From the NCBI RefSeq assembly GCF_013184745.1, contig NZ_JAATVU010000044.1:1-47774 (forward strand): a DNA stretch of 47,774 bases, written 5' to 3'. The notes under the pieces are model-generated. The model was not told where the DNA came from and ran no database searches. It saw only the letters and a program-made list of their open reading frames with translations. Origin of the DNA: Mangrovicoccus sp. HB161399. Its GTDB lineage: Bacteria > Pseudomonadota > Alphaproteobacteria > Rhodobacterales > Rhodobacteraceae. The translations under genes were made by a program, and so were the position numbers. The stretch's first letter is position 1. Each line of letters begins with the position of its first letter. Positions 47,567 to 47,774 of this stretch are shown piece by piece.

Positions 47567-47774
47567 GGTCAGGACTCATGGTCAGTAGATGACGATCGCG
47601 GGGGGAGTGATGGCAGGGAAGAATGTCCTGGGGCATCTGTCGTATCTGGTCGCTACGCGCCTCCAGTCTTTAAGCCTGCCGAACATGATCTCGATACGCT
47701 TGCGTCGTTTGCAGCGGCGCTTGTCGTGTTTGACTTGGGTTTTGCGTTGCTTCCGGCCCGGAATGCAGGCGCGC
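47566..47774 (-). mobile_element. IS5-family element, partial, inserted in IS3 orfA
   Basis: The terminus GGGTCAGGACTCAT begins at about 47566, beside a CTAG target-like sequence. The minus strand encodes a transposase end, and the element runs off the window. The insertion splits the IS3 orfA at 47288, so this is a nested insertion. Confidence 0.75.
47582..47774 (-). CDS. IS5-family transposase, C-terminal part
   Basis: Partial frame entering from the right edge: IPGRKQRKTQVKHDKRRCKR, then RKRIEIMFGRLKDWRRVATR and YDRCPRTFFPAI, ending AIVIY. This is the DDE-transposase C-terminus of IS5 (IS427-like) elements, with the catalytic Glu in the IEIMFGRLKDWRR motif. The usual ending ...IYWx is replaced by a stop at the Trp position, two codons before the next stop; probably harmless. 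Confidence 0.8.
   Translation of the reverse strand, partial: RACIPGRKQRKTQVKHDKRRCKRRKRIEIMFGRLKDWRRVATRYDRCPRTFFPAITPPAIVIY

Overview
The window comes from an alphaproteobacterium of the order Rhodobacterales (Paracoccaceae/Rhodobacteraceae-like). The evidence is a high-GC genome, a complete 14-gene nuo (respiratory complex I) operon interleaved with small Rhodobacteraceae-type unknown genes (DUF5337-like and DUF5333-like), nuo followed by birA-coaX-rnj, tandem def genes ahead of fmt, and compact TTGAC(C/G)-N17-TAxAxx promoters. I do not try to name a genus. The core is ordinary chromosome; both ends carry insertion-sequence debris.

Layout. 1-1182: eroded region with a degraded IS3-type OrfA, a 45-bp inverted repeat pair and a possible threonine synthase remnant. 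1183-23985 (minus strand): one very long operon running nuoA-nuoB-nuoC-hotdog thioesterase-sulfotransferase-nuoD-exported protein-nuoE-DUF5337-nuoF-three small Cys-pair lipoproteins-DUF3291-nuoG-nuoH-I-J-K-L-M-N-birA-coaX-rnj. Most neighbours overlap by ATGA/TTGA or lie within a few bases, which implies translational coupling. A sigma70-like promoter lies just upstream of nuoA. 24266-27514: alr, an orphan TAXI-type periplasmic binding protein, and a PatB/MalY-type C-S lyase. 27663-30458: def, an overlapping second def-like gene that has lost catalytic residues, an 877-bp repeat-bearing spacer, then fmt. 30557-33192: a DMT exporter, a 1.1-kb gene-free stretch with palindromic repeats, then rplT and rpmI on the minus strand. 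33444-39541: a glutaredoxin-membrane fusion, DUF1269, pyk, an N-formylglutamate amidohydrolase, DUF1244, a small membrane protein, a degenerate receiver protein and cbiB. 39596-47097: an MltB-type lytic transglycosylase, tRNA-Lys(UUU), anmK, tyrS, a LysE-type exporter, MarC, a methyltransferase and glyQ. 47216-47774: an IS3-family orfA broken by a frameshift and interrupted by an IS5-family element.

How genes work together. The nuo genes build the proton-pumping NADH:quinone oxidoreductase. The passengers that may matter most are a sulfotransferase and a FlK-like hotdog protein between nuoC and nuoD, a tandem family of exported small lipoproteins between nuoF and nuoG, and a helix-hairpin-helix tail on NuoE. 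They are locked into the operon by start/stop overlaps, and their role with complex I is not evident from sequence. def/fmt handle formyl-methionine processing, MltB and AnmK belong to peptidoglycan turnover and recycling, and Alr makes D-alanine.

Best candidates for something new: the nuo-embedded lipoprotein cluster, the nuoC-nuoD sulfotransferase/hotdog pair, the pseudo-deformylase coupled to def, the CxxG glutaredoxin-membrane fusion, and a four-copy palindromic intergenic repeat family. All functional statements are inferred from sequence reading only; no database search was run.
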